Below are positions 41,001 through 45,682 of a stretch of DNA of 48,515 nt, piece after piece. The stretch is from a virus. The position numbers and the translations under genes are program-made. The notes below the pieces were generated by a model. That model saw nothing but the letters and a program-made list of their open reading frames with translations. It was not told the DNA's origin and ran no database searches. Positions within the stretch are counted from its first letter, which is position 1; each line of letters starts with the position of its first letter. The stretch covers positions 1-48,515 of the IMG/VR virus record IMGVR_UViG_3300029265_000290; one strand, given 5' to 3'.

Positions 41001-41452
41001 TAAGCGAGGGAGTAAATCCTTTCACAAGTGTATACAGAAAGATGACTAAGGTATATAAAGCTGCTGATGATGGAGAGATTATTAAAGCATCAATTCCTAT
41101 AGTGGAAATATTAATTGGTGCTCAGTTAGACGCTCCATTTGCTTTAGGTAAATTATTTACAGGAGATGTAACTGATGATAACATCTTTGACTTAATTGGT
41201 ATATCACCGTCTTATAGACCGGGGTATGGTGTAAAGAAAAAGTCTAAACCTAAAACCAAAACGAGTTCGGGAATGTCTGCTTCAGATAAGAGAGCAATGA
41301 AAAAGTATGACCCTGCAGGATATGAGGAGAGATATGGTGAGAGAGATAGACGAGATGCAGAAAGAAAAAGAGAAAGAGGAAATCCTGAAAGAGATGCTGA
41401 AACAAAATCAAGAAATGAAGAGAGACAAAGACAAAGATTTTCAAGAGAATGA
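32057..41452 (+). CDS. Giant ejected polyvalent protein with HEFGH metallopeptidase motif
   Basis: A 3131-residue protein, likely carried in the head and ejected with DNA. Parts visible: residues 1-60, two copies of 'A.(Y/F)DLF..DGY.K...DF..LM'; residues about 295-390, a conserved domain with STVLMASGIVDGKFVAYPTL and DTEDEAQDFAEGSW; residues about 675-750, a Gly-rich hydrophobic segment (GATAGGLIGASGFVTGPGG); residues about 1139-1231, acidic EV repeats and PT repeats; H1815-E-F-G-H1819 in NYNTPIHEFGHLW with E1878 or E1879 downstream, a zincin-type site. After that, long charged helices, then a C-terminal region WMARFFTMFGSTLYLQMNKV with hydrophobic helices, and a very basic Arg/Glu tail. This matches the polyvalent proteins of phages, fused helper domains delivered at infection. 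Peptidase activity is inferred. Confidence 0.75.
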   Translation: MNEEAIQVAYDLFVQDGYTKTIEDFKMLMANNPEGQQVAFDLFKSDGYTKEMADFQILMGAAEPEEEVVVEEPLKKKDILESPLAGGGSEQSVINTPTRDELQDMLDAPRNTAGQNKNEDRYVDPIKKLGMYPDGGVEAVDNAFAQQLKDIKVTAQSDKEQLPFEEERKAKEAETQIAVQLKYEKERQAILKSPEFEVALTQTNADAINQGEDDAVGYFTKLYAPYGFSFRTTGIGDAMVVYPPNSNDPLEVDLDTFFSDDKEASALREYVKANAVTPDESATTAKEQDDITRAQRVRGMRNTGRINSDGTESTVLMASGIVDGKFVAYPTLFPDTEGDNGQYGSDPMWWKEEKGIDAFNEAKKRGEVFEFDTEDEAQDFAEGSWKDINTVDSEANDFFTKRGYDYSSYKKNYDRYEEIRDELYFLEEANFYEKDLTDDERKEFSNLYVNGKRRNGAVAERIAELKLEQDKLYSVVNDTELMTVQEDFDLHIDKRLNERTGEAVNQNRVALEYAEALTLDSQQRFQVNPDKLYTIIPQNEQERIVLDQLNTDYVEAKAIQQRAADKYMVASTFLDAKIDENVREEFVSNWAAVTNASIKGTSQGNVGNEILRMSLGLQDLDNDASSLEAADRLIQYMQDGDTGKTGRAEYRWHSARGFKETWDAFKNDPAELAVGFAANSISQMLPYGWKIIGTSTAAGATAGGLIGASGFVTGPGGVLTTGGGLVAGAGYGFKSGMVATSFALEYTNAVMDAVRNQGFNPMDPNSLKDALQSESVWSEGLEIGLKRGIPIAIADMLSAGLAGRVFKAGALASRGTRIGLGLTERIVFDPIMEGLGETAAQVVVGGELDFKEIAAESIGGLGNQGPNAAVNIFLDGRARSNIAIANKFTDLKFLANEKYSDTRISTWANGMAKVGQISVEQNQRIQENLGLRREARNLMSVGLDGGVNTSNNVQVDPTVEGRLMELMAARKELSSTPNRKSAFADKISQINKEIAGIVETKELVDKNQQTILVGTGVLDRTEQEGSTDIRKGIKRYAINGKEFTKKEFLQKFSKLTDKQLNKISITVNNDSEVGSVVDEKYEGIKNPTKKTKANSARLKNLIDNAENIDDANASLIEDKPLDIDGDIKTEGKRKAKEDESEVQVVSEVEVAPEVEVAPEVEIESEVEVDSETDSQEVQDLRDLINGTESAPVAEVEVAPEVAVESEVEVESEVEDTSVPTPTPTPTPTPTPKSSRKKVRAVFAPFEKGKFNADEEAEGGLFMTTEGGEIVVNPDYSKGSLTRVMNSPDLFGVKDPATGGVWENMNEFTNDKTGIKVLKPAKYKTVQNANGTSDFVVVEKGQIEFTNDGVVSMDETAQLQLDGRADESTVKNSEKRKKALVKRATKVMEEIQPELSENNVEVEDTNAKTTTVVVTENSALAAKVTKMGLKELIGKRINLVMADQLKVDENRMGGPFFPLMDKLFGKVAWASIGRTDAKKIVLGSIGADYSVVYNMSPSAVDSNLATLDTLIDKIKASPNSELIFQEMMKDIQSKTFKAGKTELVHKIAREANTLEDFVVEFAKLDVDSKAQIFTTVLPSSSVEASTTVGKLFAAEGISQESIRAENTEQFVSELPMGAITMVLKVTDKQGNPVTKATVDEALISPEEQESEGLPKHRNYPWYVRGKAVGIMEETVPFWNLSKKFMSTINAKIDGVIRMKVGELTDKVTGKVKRKAGTKRTSAAQARGAEMKRAMGSSSVNFEVQEATNTTYQQFIKKLSRAFPNTEVVATQEEFDSLVQELNAQQLTTKSQKVYGAVYQGKLYLNPAAQNYNTPIHEFGHLWSNTAKAMNPELYNKGIDLVKDTAYVDDVKNSKAYKKIVKQMIADGATEAEIEQYVLEEALATAIGDQGAAFAEAAQKKNFKAWLSELFDLVKKLTGISNVTSLQLENMTLEDFTQAVVVDLLSENELFVGAEVAAQSQQLQLMTEPNTSKQSIINIGRENAMSDASILVVLKENGFKDVKANKQALEVQLNLLDTMPREFGNVEGGALVGTELFNETKQQLNKYGTQGRGNNRTKSFAEIRAEGQRLIKANPIFEAQPEQTKLELLSAFDRALGIRTNPTVTRDIASVRSKLKEQYLGERTLAAAQRKLRMLIRKTMPKSKNYSKGRMDRLIKAVNETTAKNFDGQVTKVLKELEGQRSQMKNEVLRKMIALVKKKSKAAITASKKRRSGGLDAIGQAYFAEVNKVLKLVINNDVEGLRAAALEIDQDELTRALDKLETGVDLTRDERGLIDRQLAIDTFGETMGMELEEVNALYDEVLLTRAESIARLNNRKDARRIAINEIKEDFDAEIEMNYNELYDENGNRKSSQQLKRESESIYESFKNKGIFEGIKTLLTKFVKNQKYTTNGIGDFMRKNLLHLGTISNVLDRGQNGMFTKTFFNRLNEMDENGLQGMFRTEEVFDEMANSLKDSKKTWRDWKNNLGTQKLSIDKITSNVKQKDNTVKKMTYTGVFNPDQALRIYALSLNPIQRQKLLEQGITPAALERIKTFIGVDGVRMADMTVDFFSNDYYNQVNDIYTQANDVNLGFVENYFPTRTVGSEQTAADMVGGDFSKVFTAENSPALQERTDTTQDLDINLGFTEVVEQHIKEMERYKAYALGVKQMNEVLKSPAIQLVLEKTGLTTLFNQMLNYAINPDAGPEVLSSGVISWVQNKFSGFALAFKAIQVLKQATSFIQAFEDYSYKGEDSNILSRVMIDAPMFMVDYAKVILTLPKQIRESQEISATFKNRLRQGVEGDVYGLESGGRTYKKLSKSPNKYGRASRNFKTAAGAATVAGDILGVLGYKAVYNRNIRNGMPKAEALALFNNFNSTQQTRRSTEKVGIQRDTSWMARFFTMFGSTLYLQMNKVGMSMNSMVRDAGRGKPPKAKDVRAFALNFAVANVLFTAAAYSGALLKGDDKDKEEAWKAIRNAATGLNLIYQIPLIGTGIEVALNKATGNRKPVSEGVNPFTSVYRKMTKVYKAADDGEIIKASIPIVEILIGAQLDAPFALGKLFTGDVTDDNIFDLIGISPSYRPGYGVKKKSKPKTKTSSGMSASDKRAMKKYDPAGYEERYGERDRRDAERKRERGNPERDAETKSRNEERQRQRFSRE
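35473..35750 (+). repeat. In-frame EV-rich and PT-rich low-complexity repeats
   Basis: Two blocks with units such as GAAGTAGAGGTTGCTCCT and GAAGTAGAAGTTGAATCT code for VEVAPE/VEVESE repeats. A tail of CCTACA/CCTACT units at 35711-35749 codes for a Pro-Thr run. This is a likely flexible linker between the membrane-active half and the peptidase half of the giant protein, and a likely site for slippage. Confidence 0.8.
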
Positions 41453-41553
41453 GAAAACTAATCACTATAATTATATGTCTATTGGTATTGAGCAGTTGCT
41501 CTACCTTTAAGAAGATACCTAAAAAACTACCAAGCTATGCCGTTCAAAAGTAA
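41449..41553 (+). CDS. Tiny lipoprotein, candidate outer-membrane spanin or superinfection factor
   Basis: A 34-residue ORF starting in the ATGA overlap with the giant gene: MRKLITIIICLLVLSSCSTF followed by KKIPKKLPSYAVQK. It has a positively charged start, a hydrophobic core and a lipobox LSSC with Cys17, so a mature lipopeptide of 18 residues is expected in the outer membrane (Ser at +2). Such short lipoproteins act as Rz1-type outer-membrane spanins, or block superinfection. No inner-membrane partner (Rz) is seen next to it, and the lysis genes are 38 kb away. Its end overlaps the next start by 17 bases. The ORF is clear; the role is inference. Confidence 0.6.
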   Translation: MRKLITIIICLLVLSSCSTFKKIPKKLPSYAVQK

Positions 41554-41680
41554 AGCACAAAAAGCGTGGATGTATGCCAACAAACCTGAGTTAGCAAAGG
41601 AATGGAGTAAAGCGTATGATAAGAATTACTTACCTGATAGGTTGCATCCAAAAAGAGTTAGAAAAAAAGGTAAGGTATAA
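41537..41680 (+). CDS. Small basic phage protein (47 aa)
   Basis: A 47-residue basic protein, MPFKSKAQKAWMYANKPELA continuing KEWSKAYDKN and ending VRKKGKV. The start 'MPFKSKAQ..WM.ANKP..A..W' is a very common small phage protein of unknown role, often near structural genes. It is the last gene of the rightward unit; its stop codon touches the stop of the oppositely oriented gene with no base between. Confidence 0.65.
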   Translation: MPFKSKAQKAWMYANKPELAKEWSKAYDKNYLPDRLHPKRVRKKGKV

Positions 41681-42091
41681 CTACAACTTAGTTAGGTCTA
41701 TGCCTTCGCTTATAGAAAAGTAACTTACTTCTTTAGGAACGTGAAACTTCTTACCAAACTCTGTTGTTATCGGTAGTGATTTTGTTTGCCAATGCATCTC
41801 AAACTGTGTAAGATAAAACGCATACACACCTTTGGGTGTAGAGTTAATGTATAGAGGTATGGTATCAAAGTCTGCACATCTTTTCATTAATGCTTCGTAC
41901 TTTATTTTTTCAACAAGAAGTTCATCGTAGTGTGTACGTCTACATTTTAATTCAATATCTAAGTTATACTTGTTAGAGAAGCAGTCGTACCTAGACATAG
42001 GTCTAGTCGTTCTCTCTAAGTCCGGCATAAAATTTTCTTTTAAATAGCTGAAGAGTTGTTTCTCACTTTTAATGGAGCCATTATATATCAT
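41681..42091 (-). CDS. PD-(D/E)XK nuclease-like protein (136 aa)
   Basis: A 136-residue protein. Central segment MSRYDCFSNKYNLDIELKCR has D36 and E47-L-K49 at the spacing of a PD-(D/E)XK core (an Asp, then ExK at the end of the next strand), followed by a helix with DELLVEKIKYEALM. No further domain is seen. It may cut or process DNA during replication, recombination or host DNA breakdown. It is the last gene of the leftward operon and overlaps the preceding gene by 11 bases. The fold is inferred from motif spacing only. Confidence 0.55.
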   Translation of the reverse strand: MIYNGSIKSEKQLFSYLKENFMPDLERTTRPMSRYDCFSNKYNLDIELKCRRTHYDELLVEKIKYEALMKRCADFDTIPLYINSTPKGVYAFYLTQFEMHWQTKSLPITTEFGKKFHVPKEVSYFSISEGIDLTKL

Positions 42092-42272
42092 CTTCTACCG
42101 AGGATGAAATATCTTTTAAGATAGATATTAGTTTATCACATTCAATTTTTAATACACTAAATTCTCTGTCAACTAATGATTCATAGATTTGCGAAGTGGA
42201 GTCGTGTATGTTTTCCATCAAGTGATTGATGTGTGTGATACGTTCTTTGTCATACGATGACGGCTCCTGCAT
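42081..42272 (-). CDS. Small hypothetical protein (63 aa)
   Basis: A 63-residue acidic helical protein, MQEPSSYDKERITHINHLME at the start, with SVLKIECDKLISILKDISSS near the end. Leucine/isoleucine spacing suggests a short coiled coil. Function is unknown. It sits between two leftward genes with a three-base gap upstream and an 11-base overlap downstream, in line with an operon. Confidence 0.55.
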   Translation of the reverse strand: MQEPSSYDKERITHINHLMENIHDSTSQIYESLVDREFSVLKIECDKLISILKDISSSVEDDI

Positions 42273-42275
42273 TTT

Positions 42276-42518
42276 CTATCTTTGTTTTAGGTCCATACTT
42301 TTTAAAAAGGTTTCTCCAACGATAGGATTAAATGTTTTAATAGCGGTATAAATTTTTCGAGACATACTTCTAACGTAATCTTTTTCTTTTTTAGTAGAGT
42401 CAATACCCATATTACAGTACTGATTACAATCAATCTCTAGTAGAGTATTGTATTTCTTATCATCGCTCCACGACTTGAATCCAATTATTTTATCTATGTC
42501 TTTGTTAGTATAATCCAT
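42276..42518 (-). CDS. Small hypothetical protein (80 aa)
   Basis: An 80-residue protein, MDYTNKDIDKIIGFKSWSDD at the start, with two cysteines in DCNQYCNMG and a C-terminal helix (AIKTFNPIVGETFLKSM). No motif is recognised. It starts 14 bases inside the preceding gene. The two helical ends with a Cys pair might contact another replication protein, but there is no direct evidence. Confidence 0.55.
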   Translation of the reverse strand: MDYTNKDIDKIIGFKSWSDDKKYNTLLEIDCNQYCNMGIDSTKKEKDYVRSMSRKIYTAIKTFNPIVGETFLKSMDLKQR

Positions 42519-43071
42519 TATAAAATATATTTAATTTTTTTAGAACGGCATCTTCACCCCCTACTCTAGTACGCTGACGCACTACCTTAAAAATATCTGT
42601 CATCCTATCATTACCAAACTCATCTTGATTTTTAAGTATACCTAAATCTCTTTGAAGTTTGGAGACACTCGAATGTAATCTTTTATTTTCAATCCTCAAT
42701 AGAATAAGTTCTTTTTTTATTTCTTGCAATGTTAGTAATGATGTTGTTGTATAGTCAGAACTATACTCTTCTTGAATTAAATTATGATTATATCTAAGAC
42801 TTGAATCAGTTTTAATGTAGAACTTAAAGTTCTTATTGTAATGAAGTATTGTTGCGTGATTACAACCTATAGTTTTACTTATAGTACTGCATCCATAACC
42901 TCTGTCCTGTAGTAGAGAAGCATATATCATCTTGGCATTTACGACCTCCCTAATTCTGCTCTTATTATTTTCAACATCTATTCCAAGTATGTCTTTAATT
43001 ATTCCCTTTAAGAAATTAAATTCTTGATGATTCTTTATCATCAATTTTGTGTGCTCGCTCTTCTCTTCCAT
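42505..43071 (-). CDS. DnaA domain-IV-like DNA-binding protein
   Basis: A 188-residue protein. Residues 36-80 carry a clear DnaA C-terminal DNA-binding pattern: REVVNAKMIYASLLQDRGYG, STISKTIGCNHATILHYNKN. In DnaA the equivalent helix-turn-helix and the 'DHTTVLH' signature (here NHATILHY, residues 71-78) read DnaA boxes. No AAA+ ATPase domain is present. Residues 110-150 form a coiled coil (ILLRIENKRLHSSVSKLQRD). It may mark the phage replication origin, load the phage helicase or sequester host DnaA sites. It overlaps the preceding gene by 56 bases, so a start at a later Met (residue 11) is possible. Confidence 0.7.
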   Translation of the reverse strand: MEEKSEHTKLMIKNHQEFNFLKGIIKDILGIDVENNKSRIREVVNAKMIYASLLQDRGYGCSTISKTIGCNHATILHYNKNFKFYIKTDSSLRYNHNLIQEEYSSDYTTTSLLTLQEIKKELILLRIENKRLHSSVSKLQRDLGILKNQDEFGNDRMTDIFKVVRQRTRVGGEDAVLKKLNIFYNGLY

Positions 43072-43393
43072 CGTAATATGATTTGATTGATTTTTTATTT
43101 GATATAAATTCTAAGTACTCATCCACCTCTAACTCGTGTAGGTCTACTAATACAATAGGTTCGTTCTCTTCTTTTAAATATTCTATTGCAAAAAACAAAG
43201 GCTCTTTCTGTATAACAACACCGGCAGTTTCTTGAGTCCATTCGTTACCTAACGGTAATGATTTCATAACCTCAAGGAACTGTCCAATAATATTTGTCTG
43301 TTCGTCTCTGTTGTAATTACTTAATTGTGAGTAGAACCAATCTTCTATTTCGTATGTTGACTTAACCTCTGTAAACTTCTGTTCTGAATCCAT
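43016..43393 (-). CDS. Hypothetical acidic protein (125 aa)
   Basis: A 125-residue protein, rich in Glu and Asp. MDSEQKFTEVKSTYEIEDWF, then NIIGQFLEVMKSLPLGNEWT and EPIVLVDLHELEVDEYLEFI. No catalytic motif is recognised; a mixed alpha/beta fold is likely. It overlaps both neighbours (32 bases upstream, 56 downstream), typical of this operon. Confidence 0.55.
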   Translation of the reverse strand: MDSEQKFTEVKSTYEIEDWFYSQLSNYNRDEQTNIIGQFLEVMKSLPLGNEWTQETAGVVIQKEPLFFAIEYLKEENEPIVLVDLHELEVDEYLEFISNKKSIKSYYDGREERAHKIDDKESSRI

Positions 43394-43601
43394 AACCTTT
43401 TAATTCCTTTAGTCTGTATTCCTGTAGCTTAGATACCTTACCTGTTGGTGTCTTGACCTCACTAAATATTACATCTGTGTCAGGAGGAATCGCAAGTATA
43501 TCAGGGATACCATTCTTATTTGTCTTCACTAATTTTAAAACATAATAACCTTCAGCCTCTAACTGTTTAATTCTTTTGCTTTGTATCTGTTGTTCTGTCA
43601 T
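43362..43601 (-). CDS. VRR-NUC domain nuclease
   Basis: A 79-residue single-domain protein that fits the VRR-NUC type of PD-(D/E)XK nuclease. Visible core: GIPDILAIPP with P33-D34, FSEVKTPTGK with E48-V-K50, then LSKLQEYRL-type helix with Q60, and FRTEVYRG at the end. Short stand-alone VRR-NUC proteins are frequent in phages and can cut branched DNA such as Holliday junctions, or flaps, during recombination and before packaging. The order upstream is another nuclease-like gene and the SNF2 helicase, which fits DNA processing. Activity is family-level knowledge, not shown here. Confidence 0.8.
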   Translation of the reverse strand: MTEQQIQSKRIKQLEAEGYYVLKLVKTNKNGIPDILAIPPDTDVIFSEVKTPTGKVSKLQEYRLKELKGYGFRTEVYRG

Positions 43602-43617
43602 CCGTCTGCTAAGATAA

Positions 43618-44025
43618 TTAATCTTTCTTTATGATAAACAAACCGTCCTGCTCTATAAAGTATAACATATACTCTATATCGTTAGATGAACCCTCTCTTG
43701 GTTTTCTTCCTCCTATCTTTCCTGAAGAGTATATATGTTTAGTGTTACCATATATCAGACCATCTAAACAATCCCATATAACAATTGACTCTTCACCCTT
43801 GTCAACAAGCTTAACCATTTTTCTAGCAGCTAACGGTAGTGGATATGCATCTTCAATGTTTCTATTCCTTCCCTTTACTTCAACGTAGCAAACTCGTTCA
43901 CCTCTTGTTACTTTAAAATCTACATCATTCTTATCTAGCTTTTTCCATTTAGCTAAAAACTTTTCACAGAACAATGCTATTGCTTTATTTTCTCTTACGA
44001 TATCTTTTCGGCTTTCAAATCTCAT
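43618..44025 (-). CDS. PD-(D/E)XK nuclease-like protein (135 aa)
   Basis: A 135-residue protein. The segment KNDVDFKVTRGERVCYVEVK shows D36, then E49-V-K51 with strand spacing of a PD-(D/E)XK fold, followed by GRNRNIEDAYPLPLAARKMV, a basic helix. C-terminal part is a beta region (YMLYFIEQDGLFIIKK). Likely a small nuclease or DNA-end-binding protein. It shares four bases with the SNF2 helicase gene (ATGA), so the two are probably made together. It is distinct in sequence from the VRR-NUC protein next to it. Confidence 0.6.
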   Translation of the reverse strand: MRFESRKDIVRENKAIALFCEKFLAKWKKLDKNDVDFKVTRGERVCYVEVKGRNRNIEDAYPLPLAARKMVKLVDKGEESIVIWDCLDGLIYGNTKHIYSSGKIGGRKPREGSSNDIEYMLYFIEQDGLFIIKKD

Positions 44026-45491
44026 ATGGTTTTATTAAAGTGTTTAAGTGTGTAATCTTTTTTATTAGTTACTGCCTTGTATATGTCCTGTTCTATTCCA
44101 CCTTCAGAAAATATCCAATACACATCAGACTCTAACCTTTCTTTGGTTGTCATCCTATCTCTTGATTGCCAATAACTTGTGGCACTAAAGTCTATATTAT
44201 AATACACTAATGCTTCAGCTTTCTGTAAGCTGATACCTTCTCTGCCTGATACAATTTGTAAGGCTATAGTCTTATCTGTTTCCTCAAAGTCTTTTAACTC
44301 AGTACAAAGACTGTCTCCATACACTTGCTTCAAAGCATTTAATTCCTCCTTGAACTTATAAAATATTCCAACCTTTGCATCTCCAAAGTTATCGTGGATA
44401 TATTCTGCCTTAGATAAATCTAATATGGTAGACTTACCGGATTCAAACTTAACAGTTCCGGAAAACATTTGATGAAGTTTCATCATTAACTTTACAGGGG
44501 TGTCACCTAATATGGTTTCCTCCTTACCTTCTATAACTAAATCTCTTTTCAATCTAGCAGTTAGCTTGTATGTTATATCTTTCATTGGCACAAACAATGT
44601 ATGTTCACGAGTATCTACCTTAAAACCTGCTTGCTTCTGAGTATATGATATGGTATACTTATTCATCTCTGAAAGTATCTCAATTAAACCATCCTTGTAA
44701 TCATTCATTAGCAATCCGTTTATCTTTAATTGCTTTACGTTCACAAACTTCTTAGAGAACTTATAGAAATTAGAGAACTCACTAAAAGGATTGTTCTTTA
44801 TTCCCCACACTTGATGATACATCTGACTGTATGATTCGGGTGTCGGTGTTCCGGATAATAATATAACGTATGGGTTATGCTTAGTCATATCTCTGACTTG
44901 CTTGGCTCTTTTACTTGGCTTTGGAAAAGCACCCATTGAATGTGCCTCATCTAGTATTAACATATCGTATGAAGGAATATCTTCTACCTTGTGTAGCGAC
45001 TCATAATTTATTACAGTCAATTCAAAGTCGGGATATAGTAATTCATAATCACTTTCGATACTGCTAATAGCTTTCTTCTTTGTAACAAACAAAACTTTTT
45101 TACAATTCATTAGCTGAGAGATACCCATACTTGTTAAGGTCTTACCTGTTCTAACCTCCATTGCTAGGTAAAGGAATCGATTTAAGATTAACACCTCTGC
45201 TCCTTCCACTATTATTTTTTTCTGATATTCTCTGTATTTTATTTTAGATTCACGTTTCATTCTTTCTTTATAATAGTTTAAACTCTGAATTGATTTAGTC
45301 TCTACGTCCTCTGTAAACTTATAGACTCTACGTTGAACAACTTTTTTATTACGACCTCTGCCTACCGTTACATCATATGTTTTAAAAATTATATTATGTG
45401 TAGTAAGGCAGGCTTGGTACATCATCTCATCAGAATATCCCGATGTTCTTTCTATGATTTTTTTGTTATGTAATTGTGTATCGCTTGACAT
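44022..45491 (-). CDS. SNF2-type superfamily 2 DNA helicase/translocase
   Basis: A 489-residue ATP-driven DNA translocase. Motifs: Walker A EVRTGKT (residues 112-118), motif II DEAH (181-184, LILDEAHSMG), motif III LSGTP (212-216), and motif VI QSRDR (442-446). The order and 'VRTGKT...LDEAH...SGTP' style match the SNF2-like helicases of phages. It probably remodels or unwinds replication or recombination intermediates, together with the two small nuclease-like genes downstream. N-terminal about 80 residues are basic. The start at 45491 overlaps the previous gene by 40 bases; a later start at Met23 or Met24 is possible. Confidence 0.83.
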   Translation of the reverse strand: MSSDTQLHNKKIIERTSGYSDEMMYQACLTTHNIIFKTYDVTVGRGRNKKVVQRRVYKFTEDVETKSIQSLNYYKERMKRESKIKYREYQKKIIVEGAEVLILNRFLYLAMEVRTGKTLTSMGISQLMNCKKVLFVTKKKAISSIESDYELLYPDFELTVINYESLHKVEDIPSYDMLILDEAHSMGAFPKPSKRAKQVRDMTKHNPYVILLSGTPTPESYSQMYHQVWGIKNNPFSEFSNFYKFSKKFVNVKQLKINGLLMNDYKDGLIEILSEMNKYTISYTQKQAGFKVDTREHTLFVPMKDITYKLTARLKRDLVIEGKEETILGDTPVKLMMKLHQMFSGTVKFESGKSTILDLSKAEYIHDNFGDAKVGIFYKFKEELNALKQVYGDSLCTELKDFEETDKTIALQIVSGREGISLQKAEALVYYNIDFSATSYWQSRDRMTTKERLESDVYWIFSEGGIEQDIYKAVTNKKDYTLKHFNKTI

Positions 45492-45682
45492 TTTATGTAG
45501 TCTTCTTTAAATTCGTAGTAAATTAGTAATGCCTCTAGTCTATCTTTATGAGGCACAAGTCTTGCCGGATTATGAATGAAGTAAGGGTCTTCCTCGTCCA
45601 TTATTTTCTCCCAATCATAGTTTAATATTATGACTTTGTACGAATTCTCATAAGCAATTTCTAAAATCTCTTCTTGAGTCAT
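45452..45682 (-). CDS. Small hypothetical protein (76 aa)
   Basis: A 76-residue protein, MTQEEILEIAYENSYKVIIL, then EKIMDEEDPYFIHNPARLVP and a helix ALLIYYEFKEDYIKCQAI. No known motif. Its start shares one base with the stop of the primase-helicase (TAATG on the minus strand), so it is translationally coupled; its end overlaps the SNF2 gene by 40 bases. Confidence 0.6.
   Translation of the reverse strand: MTQEEILEIAYENSYKVIILNYDWEKIMDEEDPYFIHNPARLVPHKDRLEALLIYYEFKEDYIKCQAIHNYITKKS

Noticed and set aside
42277-42284. A plus-strand TATCTTTG in the leftward operon.
   Set aside because: No plus-strand gene follows; on the minus strand the same bases are the A-rich leader CAAAGATAGAAA before an ATG, so it is probably coincidental.
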